A stretch of 64,000 nt of DNA from Streptomyces bambusae. Its GTDB lineage: Bacteria; Actinomycetota; Actinomycetes; Streptomycetales; Streptomycetaceae. The notes under the pieces are model-generated. The model was not told where the DNA came from and searched no databases. It worked only from the letters and a program-made list of their open reading frames with translations. The position numbers were made by a program, and so were the translations under genes. The stretch spans positions 155,816 to 219,815 of the forward strand of contig NZ_JAJAUZ010000005.1 in NCBI RefSeq assembly GCF_020532645.1. Reading direction: 5' to 3'. Positions 53,197-63,387 of the stretch are shown here, piece by piece. Position 1 is the stretch's first letter. Each line of letters starts with the position of its first letter.

Positions 53197-53236
53197 GATC
53201 CGCCGTACGGGTGCTACCGCGCCCGTGCGGCGGATC
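53197..53236 (+). promoter_or_regulatory. Intercistronic 15-bp hairpin between mreB and mreC
   Basis: Arms 53197-53211 and 53222-53236 pair over 15 bp with one G-U wobble around a 10-nt loop. It lies 35 bp after mreB and 27 bp before mreC. It could be an attenuator or an mRNA-stability element. Confidence 0.65.
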
Positions 53237-53262
53237 GTTGATATACAGACACAAAGATTCCG

Positions 53263-54255
53263 ATGAGGAAGGCACGGCCGCCGCACGTGAGGGACACACG
53301 AGAGAGCCGGCTGCTCCTGGTACTGCTGGTCGCCATCGCGTTCGCGCTGATCACGGTGGACATCCGGGCGGGCGAGGAGTCACCGGTCGACGGTGCCCGG
53401 CAGGCCGCCGCCGCGGTCTTCGGACCGGTCGAGAAGGGCGTCGCCGACGCGGTCGACCCGGTCGCCAACGCCATAGGAGCCGTACGGGACTCCGGCGAAC
53501 GCCACAACCGGATCGCCGTGCTCGAACGCGAGAACGCCGCGCTGAAGGCCAAGCTCGGCAGCGACGACCGCAACCGTGCCCGGCTCGGCGAGCTCGACGC
53601 CATGCTCAAGAAGGCCGGCGCCGGCCAGTACGGCATCAAGGGCGCCGAAGTCATCGCCATAGGAGCGGCCCAGGGCTTCTCCTGGACCGTGACCATCGAC
53701 GCCGGCAGCAAGGACGGCATCCAGCGGGACATGACGGTCCTCAACGGCGACGGCCTCGTCGGCCGCGTCACCACCGTCGGCCCCGACACCGCCACCGTCC
53801 TGCTCGCCAACGACCCCGACTTCACCGTGGGAACCCGCCTGGAGAAGTCCGGCGAACTCGGCTTCGCCACCGGACAGGGCGACCGCGCCCTCTCCGTCCA
53901 GATGCTCAACGGCCGGGCCAAGATCGCCCCCGGCGACCGGCTCGTCACCTTCGGCTCGCGCGGCAACAAGCCCTTCGTGCCCGGCGTCCCGATCGGCGAG
54001 GTCGTCCGCCTGGAACCCGCCCGCGGCGACCTCACCCGCACCGTCTGGCTCCGCCCGTACGTCGGCTTCTCCCGCCTCGACATCGTCGGCGTCGTCGTGA
54101 TGCCGCCGCGCACCGACCCGCGGGACGCCGTACTGCCGCCCCGCCCCGAGAAGCCCAAGCCCGTCCCGACGGTCACCGTGACGGTCACGCCCTCGCCGAG
54201 CGGCGCACCCGCCGGCGACGCCGCCGCGGACGCCGGACAGCCGGCCGACGACTAG
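53263..54255 (+). CDS. mreC: Rod shape-determining protein MreC
   Basis: This 330-residue bitopic protein has a short cytoplasmic tail, one helix (about 17-37, LLLVLLVAIAFALITVDI), a periplasm-side coiled coil (about 70-110, GERHNRIAVLERENAALKAK region) and the double beta-barrel MreC core with GLVGRVTTVGPDTATVLLAND. A Pro/Thr-rich tail follows (about 285-330, VPTVTVTVTPSPSGAP), longer than in rod-shaped bacteria. It links MreB and MreD to PBP2. ATG 53263 is used; a GTG at codon 9 is possible. It is followed 9 bp later by mreD. Confidence 0.94.
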   Translation: MRKARPPHVRDTRESRLLLVLLVAIAFALITVDIRAGEESPVDGARQAAAAVFGPVEKGVADAVDPVANAIGAVRDSGERHNRIAVLERENAALKAKLGSDDRNRARLGELDAMLKKAGAGQYGIKGAEVIAIGAAQGFSWTVTIDAGSKDGIQRDMTVLNGDGLVGRVTTVGPDTATVLLANDPDFTVGTRLEKSGELGFATGQGDRALSVQMLNGRAKIAPGDRLVTFGSRGNKPFVPGVPIGEVVRLEPARGDLTRTVWLRPYVGFSRLDIVGVVVMPPRTDPRDAVLPPRPEKPKPVPTVTVTVTPSPSGAPAGDAAADAGQPADD

Positions 54256-54264
54256 GAGACCGCC

Positions 54265-54960
54265 ATGCGCTTCAACCGGATCCTGCTCGCGTCGTCGTTG
54301 GTCGTGGTCGCCCTCGTCGTCCAGGTCACCATCCTGGGCAGGCTCCAGCTGCCCGGCGCCGTCCCGGACCTCGTGCTGCTCACCGTCATCGCCCTCGCGC
54401 TCGTCTACGGCCACACCAGCGGCGCCGTCATCGGCTTCGGCGCCGGACTCCTCTCCGACCTCGCGCCCCCCGCCGACCACGCCGCCGGCCGCTACGCGCT
54501 GGTGCTGTGCCTCATCGGCTACGTCGCCGGCCTCGTCCGCCCCGACAACGGCCGCTTCCGGTCCGCCTGGGGCCCGCTGCTGACCGTCGTCGCCGCGGCC
54601 CTCGGCTCCACCCTGCTCTACGCGGGCGTCGGCGCCCTGGTCGGCGACACCGCCGCCCGCCATGTCGGCCTGACCGGACTGCTGTTCACCGCGGCCTTCT
54701 ACGACCTGCTGCTCGCGCCGTTCACCGTGCCGTTCATCATGGCGCTGGCCCGCCGCGCCGAGAACGATCCGATGGCCGTCGAGGCCAACGGCGGCCCGCC
54801 GCAGGGCACCGACGTGTCCTCCGGCTGGCTCTCCGGCGGCACCGGCCTGCGCATCGGCAGCCAGCGCGGCGGCCTGCGGCTGCGCACGGCCCGCAGCCGG
54901 GCCGGACGGGCCGGCCGGATAAAGGGCGTCAAGGGCGTGAAGAGCGTCAAGAAGCTGTGA
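54265..54960 (+). CDS. mreD: Rod shape-determining protein MreD
   Basis: This 231-residue membrane protein has about five helices in the first 165 residues (for example LASSLVVVALVVQVTILG and PDLVLLTVIALALVYG, with the conserved GFGAGLLSDLAPP loop). An unusually long basic C-terminal tail ends in KGVKGVKSVKKL. The tail is absent in E. coli MreD and is presumably cytoplasmic. It works with MreC and PBP2 in lateral or spore wall synthesis. It starts 9 bp after mreC and ends 13 bp before pbp2, all in one operon. Confidence 0.92.
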   Translation: MRFNRILLASSLVVVALVVQVTILGRLQLPGAVPDLVLLTVIALALVYGHTSGAVIGFGAGLLSDLAPPADHAAGRYALVLCLIGYVAGLVRPDNGRFRSAWGPLLTVVAAALGSTLLYAGVGALVGDTAARHVGLTGLLFTAAFYDLLLAPFTVPFIMALARRAENDPMAVEANGGPPQGTDVSSGWLSGGTGLRIGSQRGGLRLRTARSRAGRAGRIKGVKGVKSVKKL

Positions 54961-54973
54961 CGGGGGACCAGGC

Positions 54974-57154
54974 GTGACCAACATTCCCGAGACCGGCCGC
55001 ACCCCCCGGGTGCAGATCCGGCTCGTCATCATCCAGGTGATCGTCTTCTCGCTGCTGTTCACCCTCGGCGGGCGGCTCTGGTACCTCCAGATCCGCAACG
55101 GCGACGAGTACACCGACGAGGCGAAGAGCAACCACGTCCAGCGGGTCGTCCACCCCGCCGTGCGCGGTTCGATCCTCGACGCCCGCGGCGTCCCGCTGGC
55201 CGACAACGAGACCCGCCTGGTGGTCTCGGCCAGCCGCACCGAGCTGATGAAGATGAAGGACCGGGGCAAGGGCGTCATGACCCGCCTCGCCGACGTCCTG
55301 GACATGACCCCCAAGGAGGTCATGGACAAGATCCGGCTGTGCGACTCGCAGACCCCCAAGCCCTGCTGGAACGGCTCCCCCTACCAGCCGATCCCGGTCA
55401 CCCTCGAAGCCACCACCCAGCAGGCGCTGCAGATCCGCGAGCGCCCCGAGGACTTCCCCGGCATCACCGCCGAGCCCACCGCCGTCCGCCGCTACCCGGC
55501 CCCCGGCAAGGCCCGCACCTCGCAGGTGCTCGGCTACCTCTCCCCGGTCACCGACGAGGAGATCCAGAAGGCCAAGGACACCGACTCGCCGCACCTGCGC
55601 TCCGACCAGGTCGGCCGCTCCGGCATCGAGCGCACCTACGACAAGCAGCTGCGCGGCAAGGCCGGGGTCACCTCGTACGAGGTCGACAACCTCGGCCGGG
55701 TCATGGGCGAGACCGAGTCCGACCCGGGCGTGCCCGGCTCCACCCTCGTCACCAGCATCGACGCCCGGGTGCAGGCCGTCGCCGAGTTCGAACTCGCCGC
55801 CGCCATGAAGGAAGTCCGCAAGACCACCGACAAGATCACCGGCCGCAAGTACGAGGCCGACTCCGGCGCCGTCGTCGTCATGGAGTCCAAGACCGGCCGG
55901 GTCGTCGCCATGGCCTCCCAGCCCGACTACGACCCCAACGCCTGGGTCGGCGGCATCTCCGCCGCCGACTACGCCAAGCTCACCAGCAAGTCGTCCAACT
56001 ACCCGCTGCTCAACCGGGCCATCCAGGGGCAGGCGCCGGCCGGCTCCGTCTTCAAGGTGGTGTCCGCGAGCGCGGCCGTGCGCGCCGGCTTCGACTTCAA
56101 CGACAAGTACCTGTGCAGCTCCTCGTACAGCATGGGCAACCGGAGCTTCGCGAACTTCGAGTCGCAGGGGCACGGACCCATCACCCTCGGGGACGCGCTC
56201 AAGTACTCCTGCAACACCGTCTTCTACCGCCTCGGCCACCAGGAGTGGCAGCGCGACGGCGGCCTCAAGCCCAAGAAGGGCGCGCACGACTGGTTCTACA
56301 AGACCGCCCACGACTTCGGCTTCGGCTCCGAGACCGGCATCGACGTCCCCAACGAGGTGCAGGGCCGGATCCCCGACCGGCAGTGGAAGCAGCGGTTCTG
56401 GGAGGCCAACAAGGACGCCTGGTGCAAGCAGGGCAAGAAGGGCGGCACGTACGTCGAGCAGATCGCGTACGAGAGCTGCCTCGAAGGCAACCAGCTCAAG
56501 GCCTACGACAGCATCAACTTCTCCATCGGCCAGGGCGACGTGCTCATCACGCCCATCCAGCTGGCCACCGCCTACGCGGCCATCAGCAACGGCGGCACCC
56601 TCTTCAACCCCACCATCGGCAAGGCCGTCATCAGCCCTGACGGCAAGCGGATCGACGAGATCAAGCCGCGGTCCCACGGCCGGCTGCCGGTCGGCCCCGA
56701 GACCGTCAGGGACCTCGACAAGGGCCTGCGCTCGGTCGTCGAGGCCGGCGGCACGGCAGCCTGGCGGTTCGGCGGCTGGCCGCAGGACAAGATCCCGATG
56801 CACGCCAAGACCGGCACCGCCCAGGTCTACGGCAAGCAGACCACCTCGTGGTTCGCGACGTACACCAAGGACTTCACGATCGTCATGACGATCTCCCAGG
56901 GCGGCACCGGCTCCGGCGCCTCAGGCCCCGCCGTCCGCAACATCTACGACGCCATGTACGGGCTCGACAAGACCGGCAACCAGGACCTCAGGCGGGCCCT
57001 GCTGCCCCGCCCCCAGGCCGGACTGCCGAAGATCGACGCCGACGGCTCCATCGACGCGCCGGCCGTCAAGCCGTACGTCCCGCTGCCGGAGGCACCTCCG
57101 ACCGGGCAGGCCGGTCCGCCCGGTGAAGTGTGGATGGGCGGGCGGACGCTGTGA
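54974..57154 (+). CDS. mrdA: Penicillin-binding protein 2 (class B PBP, elongation type)
   Basis: This 726-residue transpeptidase has an N-terminal membrane anchor (about 15-35), a PBP dimer domain (about 55-240) and a transpeptidase domain with SxxK Ser358-Val-Phe-Lys361, SxN Ser412-Cys-Asn414 and KTG Lys612-Thr-Gly614. The HDWFYKTAHDFGFGSETGID segment is typical of MrdA-type PBP2. Cysteines in LCDSQTPKPCWNG and WCKQGKK...ESCLEG could form disulfides. It starts at GTG. It cross-links peptidoglycan with the RodA glycosyltransferase encoded next door; the two genes overlap by 4 nt. Confidence 0.95.
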   Translation: MTNIPETGRTPRVQIRLVIIQVIVFSLLFTLGGRLWYLQIRNGDEYTDEAKSNHVQRVVHPAVRGSILDARGVPLADNETRLVVSASRTELMKMKDRGKGVMTRLADVLDMTPKEVMDKIRLCDSQTPKPCWNGSPYQPIPVTLEATTQQALQIRERPEDFPGITAEPTAVRRYPAPGKARTSQVLGYLSPVTDEEIQKAKDTDSPHLRSDQVGRSGIERTYDKQLRGKAGVTSYEVDNLGRVMGETESDPGVPGSTLVTSIDARVQAVAEFELAAAMKEVRKTTDKITGRKYEADSGAVVVMESKTGRVVAMASQPDYDPNAWVGGISAADYAKLTSKSSNYPLLNRAIQGQAPAGSVFKVVSASAAVRAGFDFNDKYLCSSSYSMGNRSFANFESQGHGPITLGDALKYSCNTVFYRLGHQEWQRDGGLKPKKGAHDWFYKTAHDFGFGSETGIDVPNEVQGRIPDRQWKQRFWEANKDAWCKQGKKGGTYVEQIAYESCLEGNQLKAYDSINFSIGQGDVLITPIQLATAYAAISNGGTLFNPTIGKAVISPDGKRIDEIKPRSHGRLPVGPETVRDLDKGLRSVVEAGGTAAWRFGGWPQDKIPMHAKTGTAQVYGKQTTSWFATYTKDFTIVMTISQGGTGSGASGPAVRNIYDAMYGLDKTGNQDLRRALLPRPQAGLPKIDADGSIDAPAVKPYVPLPEAPPTGQAGPPGEVWMGGRTL

Positions 57155-58350
57155 CCGGAGCGAACAACTTCTCGGTGTCCCGGTACGCACCCGAGCGCGG
57201 ACCGCTCGCCAGGCTGACCGCACGCGACTCGCTGCTGCGCCGGCTCGACTGGCCGATACTGCTCTCCGCGATCGCGCTGTCCTTCATCGGCGCGCTCCTC
57301 GTGTGGTCGGCCACCCGCAACCGGACCCAGCTCAACCAGGGCGACCCGTACTACTTCCTGGCGCGGCACGCCCTGAACACCGGCATCGGGCTGGTGCTGA
57401 TGATCGGCACCGTCTGGCTCGGCCACCGCACCCTGCGCGGCGCGGTGCCGGTCCTCTACGGGCTCTCGCTCGTGCTCGTGCTGGCCGTGCTCACGCCGCT
57501 CGGCGCCACCATCAACGGTGCGCACGCGTGGATCGTGATCGGCGGCGGCTTCTCCCTCCAGCCCAGCGAGTTCTGCAAGATCACCATCATCCTGGGGATG
57601 GCGATGCTGCTGGCCGCCCGCGTGGACGCGGGCGACCTGGTGCACCCCGACCACCGGACCGTGATGAAGTCGCTGTGCCTGGCCGCCGCGCCCATGGGCA
57701 TCGTCATGCTGATGCCCGACCTGGGCTCCGTCATGGTCATGGTGGTGATCGTCCTCGGCGTGCTGCTGGCCTCGGGCGCCTCCAACCGGTGGGTGTTCGG
57801 CCTGCTGGGATCCGGGGTCGTCGGCGCGCTCCTGGTCTGGCAGCTCGGCGTCCTCGACGAATACCAGATCAACCGGTTCGCGGCCTTCGCCAACCCGGAG
57901 CTGGACCCGGCGGGCGTCGGCTACAACACCAACCAGGCGCGGATCGCGATCGGCTCGGGCGGGCTGCTGGGCTCCGGCCTCTTCAAGGGCTCGCAGACCA
58001 CCGGCCAGTTCGTGCCCGAGCAGCAGACCGACTTCGTCTTCACGGTGGCCGGCGAGGAGCTGGGCTTCGTCGGCGCCGGGCTGATCCTGGTGCTCCTCGG
58101 CATCGTGCTGTGGCGGGCCTGCCTGATCGCCCGCGAGACCACCGAGCTGTACGGGACCATCGTGGCGGCCGGGATCATCGCCTGGTTCGCGTTCCAGTCC
58201 TTCGAGAACATCGGGATGACCCTCGGGATCATGCCCGTGGCCGGCCTCCCGCTGCCGTTCGTGTCGTACGGCGGCTCGTCGATGTTCGCGGTCTGGGTGG
58301 CGATCGGGCTGCTCCAGTCGATCAAGGTGGAGCGGCCGATGTCGGCTTAG
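57151..58350 (+). CDS. rodA: RodA-type SEDS peptidoglycan glycosyltransferase
   Basis: This 399-residue SEDS-family protein has about ten helices. Diagnostic segments are INGAHAWIVIGGGFSLQPSEFCK, MPDLGSVMVMVVIVLG and a C-terminal PVAGLPLPFVSYGGSSM. The large extracytoplasmic loop includes QTDFVFTVAGEELGFVG. It polymerises glycan strands with PBP2. GTG 57151 is preferred since it overlaps the pbp2 stop as GTGA; GTG 57130 would add seven residues. It is the last gene of the mre operon. Confidence 0.95.
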   Translation: MTGANNFSVSRYAPERGPLARLTARDSLLRRLDWPILLSAIALSFIGALLVWSATRNRTQLNQGDPYYFLARHALNTGIGLVLMIGTVWLGHRTLRGAVPVLYGLSLVLVLAVLTPLGATINGAHAWIVIGGGFSLQPSEFCKITIILGMAMLLAARVDAGDLVHPDHRTVMKSLCLAAAPMGIVMLMPDLGSVMVMVVIVLGVLLASGASNRWVFGLLGSGVVGALLVWQLGVLDEYQINRFAAFANPELDPAGVGYNTNQARIAIGSGGLLGSGLFKGSQTTGQFVPEQQTDFVFTVAGEELGFVGAGLILVLLGIVLWRACLIARETTELYGTIVAAGIIAWFAFQSFENIGMTLGIMPVAGLPLPFVSYGGSSMFAVWVAIGLLQSIKVERPMSA

Positions 58351-58428
58351 GGCCTCTCTGACGGGGGCGCCCCTGCGCCAGGTTCCGGCTACTTACCCGT
58401 AACCCGCCCGATGCGGGCCGTTCAGGAC

Positions 58429-58434
58429 TAAGTT
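58429..58434 (+). promoter_or_regulatory. -10 element (TAAGTT) of the CYTH-CHAD gene, leaderless arrangement
   Basis: TAAGTT fits TANNNT and ends 6 nt before ATG 58441. No -35 is obvious. Confidence 0.5.
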
Positions 58435-58440
58435 CGGTCC

Positions 58441-59979
58441 ATGGCGGACACGAAGCGCGAGATCGAGCGGAAATTCGAGTTCACGACAGCCAAAGCCGGG
58501 CGCCGGTTCCTCGCCGAGCCCCCCGACCTGACCGGGACCGCGGGCATCGCGGCCGTCCTCGACCGGGGCACGGACGACCTCGACGCCGTCTACTACGACA
58601 CCCCCGACCAGCGGCTCGCCGCCGACGGCCTGACCCTGCGCCGCCGCACCGGCGGCTCCGACGCCGGCTGGCACCTCAAGCTCCCCGTCGCCCCCGGCGT
58701 CCGGGACGAGGTGCAGGCCGCCCTCACCGACGACCTCCCGCGGGACCTCGCCGGACTCGTCCGCTCCCGGGTCCGCAGCACCGACCCCGTCCCCCTCGTC
58801 CGCCTGCAGTCCGCCCGCCGGGTCCTGCACCTGCTGGACGCGGACGGCGGGCTGCTCGCCGAACTCAGTGCCGACGAGGTCCGCGCCGAACGGCTCACGC
58901 TGCCGCGCGCCGTGGCCACCTGGACCGAAGTCGAGGTGGAACTCGCCGACGACGGTGACCCCGCCCTCCTCGACGCCGTCGCCAAACAGCTCAAGAAGGC
59001 CGGCCTCGCCCCCTCCGACGCACCCTCCAAACTCGCCCGCGCCCTCGCCGAGACCGGCGCCGAAGCCCCCCGCCGCACCCCGCCCCCCGACGACGGCACC
59101 GCCGGCGCCGTCCTCCTGGCACACCTCCACGACCAGGTCCGCGCCCTCGTCGCCCAGGACCCCGCGGTGCGCCGCGACCTGCCCGACGCCGTCCACCAGA
59201 TGCGCATCGCCACCCGGCGGCTGCGCAGCGCCTTCCGCACCCACCGCCGGATCCTCGACCGGGCCGCCACCGACCCGCTCGGCGAGGAGCTCCGCTGGGT
59301 CGCCGCCGAGCTGGGCGTCGACCGAGACCAGGAAGTCCTGCTCGACCGCCTCAAGGACGCCCTCGACGGCCTGCCCCGCACCCTGGCCGACGGCCCGGTC
59401 CGCAGCCGGCTGCGGACCTGGAACAAGACCCGCCGGGCCGGCTCGCGGCGCCGCGCGCTCGCCGTCCTCGACAGCACCCGCTACCTCGGCCTGCTCGACG
59501 CGCTCGACGCCCTGCTCGCCGACCCGCCCCTGCGGCCGGCGGCCGCCAAACCGGCCGACGCCGTGTTCCGCAAGGCCGTCCTGCGCGACTACGAACGGCT
59601 GGCCGGCCGCATCGACAGCGCCCTCGGCCTGCCGGAGGGCGAAGAGCGCGACCTCGCCCTGCACGACGCCCGCAAGGCCGCCAAACGGGCCCGTTACGCG
59701 GCCGAGGCCGCGGCACCCGCCCTCGGCAAGCCGGCCGAGAAGTTCGCCAAGGCCATGAAGTCGGTGCAGACCCTGCTCGGCGACCACCAGGACAGCGTCG
59801 TCGCCCGCGAGGCGCTGCGCGGTCTGGCCGCCCAGGCCCGCGACGCCGGCGAGCCCGGCTTCACCTGGGGCCTGCTCTACGGCCGCGAGGAGGCCTTGGC
59901 CGAACGCCGCGAACGGGAACTGCCGGAGGTCTGGGAGAAGGCCGCCGCCCCGGGCCTGCGGGACGCCCTCGGCGGCTGA
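58441..59979 (+). CDS. CYTH-CHAD domain protein (polyphosphate-linked)
   Basis: This 512-residue two-domain protein has an N-terminal CYTH triphosphate-tunnel domain (about 1-200) starting REIERKFEF, with internal basic TLRRRTGG and WHLKLPV strands. A C-terminal CHAD helical domain (about 215-500) has conserved His and Arg in AVHQMRIATRRLRSAFRTHR and ARKAAKRARYAAEAA. CYTH domains hydrolyse or bind triphosphates; CHAD domains bind polyphosphate granules. A role in polyphosphate or tripolyphosphate handling is inferred. It stands between the mre operon and the radical SAM genes and is probably transcribed alone from a leaderless promoter. Confidence 0.92.
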   Translation: MADTKREIERKFEFTTAKAGRRFLAEPPDLTGTAGIAAVLDRGTDDLDAVYYDTPDQRLAADGLTLRRRTGGSDAGWHLKLPVAPGVRDEVQAALTDDLPRDLAGLVRSRVRSTDPVPLVRLQSARRVLHLLDADGGLLAELSADEVRAERLTLPRAVATWTEVEVELADDGDPALLDAVAKQLKKAGLAPSDAPSKLARALAETGAEAPRRTPPPDDGTAGAVLLAHLHDQVRALVAQDPAVRRDLPDAVHQMRIATRRLRSAFRTHRRILDRAATDPLGEELRWVAAELGVDRDQEVLLDRLKDALDGLPRTLADGPVRSRLRTWNKTRRAGSRRRALAVLDSTRYLGLLDALDALLADPPLRPAAAKPADAVFRKAVLRDYERLAGRIDSALGLPEGEERDLALHDARKAAKRARYAAEAAAPALGKPAEKFAKAMKSVQTLLGDHQDSVVAREALRGLAAQARDAGEPGFTWGLLYGREEALAERRERELPEVWEKAAAPGLRDALGG

Positions 59980-60064
59980 CGGCCGATCATGGACGGGGCG
60001 GGGGTGGCTGCGCCTCAAGGTACGCTTGAGAGTCACCCCCTGCCCGCTTCACGAAAGTCGCGTG

Positions 60065-61987
<1,923 letters not shown>

Positions 61988-62012
61988 CTCCCGCCGCTGT
62001 TCCGTCCCTCAC

Positions 62013-62054
62013 ACGTATGCCCCCGCCGGGTTCGCCCCCGGCGGGGGCATACGT
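62013..62054 (+). terminator. 18-bp perfect hairpin terminator
   Basis: ACGTATGCCCCCGCCGGG (62013-62030) pairs perfectly with 62037-62054 around a 6-nt loop, 25 bp after the TIGR03960 stop. Confidence 0.92.
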
Positions 62055-62334
62055 GCTCGGGTCGGCATGCCCGGTCTGCCGGTCGCCGTCACGGCGCGGG
62101 CGCACCGCCCGGCCGGGCCGGGTTCCATCGGCTGAGCCCCTGCGGCGGTACTTCCGGGAACCGCGGAGGTCACGGGCGCGTACTCTGGGTAGTACGACAG
62201 CCGACGGTGCGGCGACCGCCTCCGAGATCTCCCTGCGCAAGCGGGCGTGAGCCGGGGGCAGGGAGCGGCCGTCCGGCCCGACAGACCTCAGGGCGACGCG
62301 CGAGCCGCGGAGCCCCGCACAAGGAGAAGAACCA
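62055..62334 (+). promoter_or_regulatory. Promoter region for TIGR03936-rne, with a 6-6-6 palindrome
   Basis: Between the terminator and the next gene, CGTACT-CTGGGT-AGTACG at 62179-62196 is a perfect dyad. Its left arm and centre contain TACTCT (62181-62186), a possible -10. A regulator could bind over the promoter. AAGGAG at 62321-62326 is the ribosome-binding site of the next gene. No other gene is visible in the 347-bp gap. Confidence 0.5.
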
Positions 62335-63153
62335 CTGGGCAAGCGACAGCCCGAAGGCCCGCCGCCCGCACCGGCGGTGCAGCGCATCCGACTGCGCTAC
62401 ACCAAGCGCGGCCGCCTCCGGTTCACCAGCCACCGAGACTTCCAGCGGGCCTTCGAGCGGGCCCTGCGCCGCGCCGAGGTGCCCATGGCGTACTCGGCCG
62501 GCTTCACCCCGCACCCGAAGGTCTCGTACGCGAACGCCGCTCCGACCGGCACCGGCTCCGAGGCCGAGTACCTGGAGATCGCGCTCACCGCGGCCCGCGA
62601 CCCCGAGAAGCTCCGCGAGCTGCTCGACGAGTCACTGCCGGACGGCCTCGACATCACCGACGCCGTCGAGGCCCGCACCTCCGGCCTCGCCGACCGGCTC
62701 ACCGCCTCCGTCTGGGAGCTGCGGCTGGAAGGCGTCGAACACGCCGAGGCCGAGCGGGCCACCGCCGCGTTCCTCGGAGCCGAGAGCGTCGAGGTCCAGC
62801 GCCGTACCAAGAACGGCCTGCGGACCTTCGACACCCGCGGTGCTGTAGTCAGCCTCGAGGCGCTTCCTGCCCCGGCTGATAGGACCGCGGACAATGCCTG
62901 TGCGATACTGCGCCTGGTTGTTCGGCACGTGACACCTGCCGTGCGACCCGACGACGTCCTGTCCGGTCTCCGAGCTGTGGCCGACCTGGCGCCGCCGGTC
63001 CCCGCAGCGGTGACCAGGCTGGCGCAGGGGCTCTTCGACGAGGAGTCCGGCACGGTGACCGACCCGCTCGCGCCCGACCGCGAGGCAGTCACGGCCGCCC
63101 CACCCACGGCCGCCGCAGCTGCCGACGCGAAGGCGCCGGAAGGTTCCGCGTAG
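62335..63153 (+). CDS. TIGR03936-family radical-SAM-associated protein (DUF2344)
   Basis: The product is about 272 residues, with QRIRLRYTKRGRLRFTSHRD at the start of the conserved part, then AGFTPHPKVSYANAAPTGTG, and an Ala-rich tail. The family is fused to, or encoded next to, TIGR03960 proteins; its own activity is unknown. Start choice: AAGGAG (62321-62326) lies 8 nt before a CTG codon (62335), which opens the frame LGKRQPEGPPPAPAV ahead of the first canonical start, GTG 62377, which has no ribosome-binding site. A CTG start is unusual, and GTG 62377 remains the conservative alternative. rne follows 234 bp downstream. Confidence 0.88.
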   Translation: MGKRQPEGPPPAPAVQRIRLRYTKRGRLRFTSHRDFQRAFERALRRAEVPMAYSAGFTPHPKVSYANAAPTGTGSEAEYLEIALTAARDPEKLRELLDESLPDGLDITDAVEARTSGLADRLTASVWELRLEGVEHAEAERATAAFLGAESVEVQRRTKNGLRTFDTRGAVVSLEALPAPADRTADNACAILRLVVRHVTPAVRPDDVLSGLRAVADLAPPVPAAVTRLAQGLFDEESGTVTDPLAPDREAVTAAPPTAAAAADAKAPEGSA

Positions 63154-63387
63154 GGACTGTCGTCGCACGCGCAGCCCTCGAACTCGGGAGCCACCTGGGT
63201 CGGGCCGCGCACCGACCTGAAGACTTCCGCCAGGCCGTACGGACATCACGTACGGAACCGGCGGCTCGGACAACAGCTCCCGTGCGGTGCACGCGCCCCG
63301 GAGGCCGGTCCGCGCACGTTGATGCGCGGACCGCGCCGGACCGGATGTCAGCCGCGGCGCCCGGGAGCGTGACGGGAGAACCCCCGC

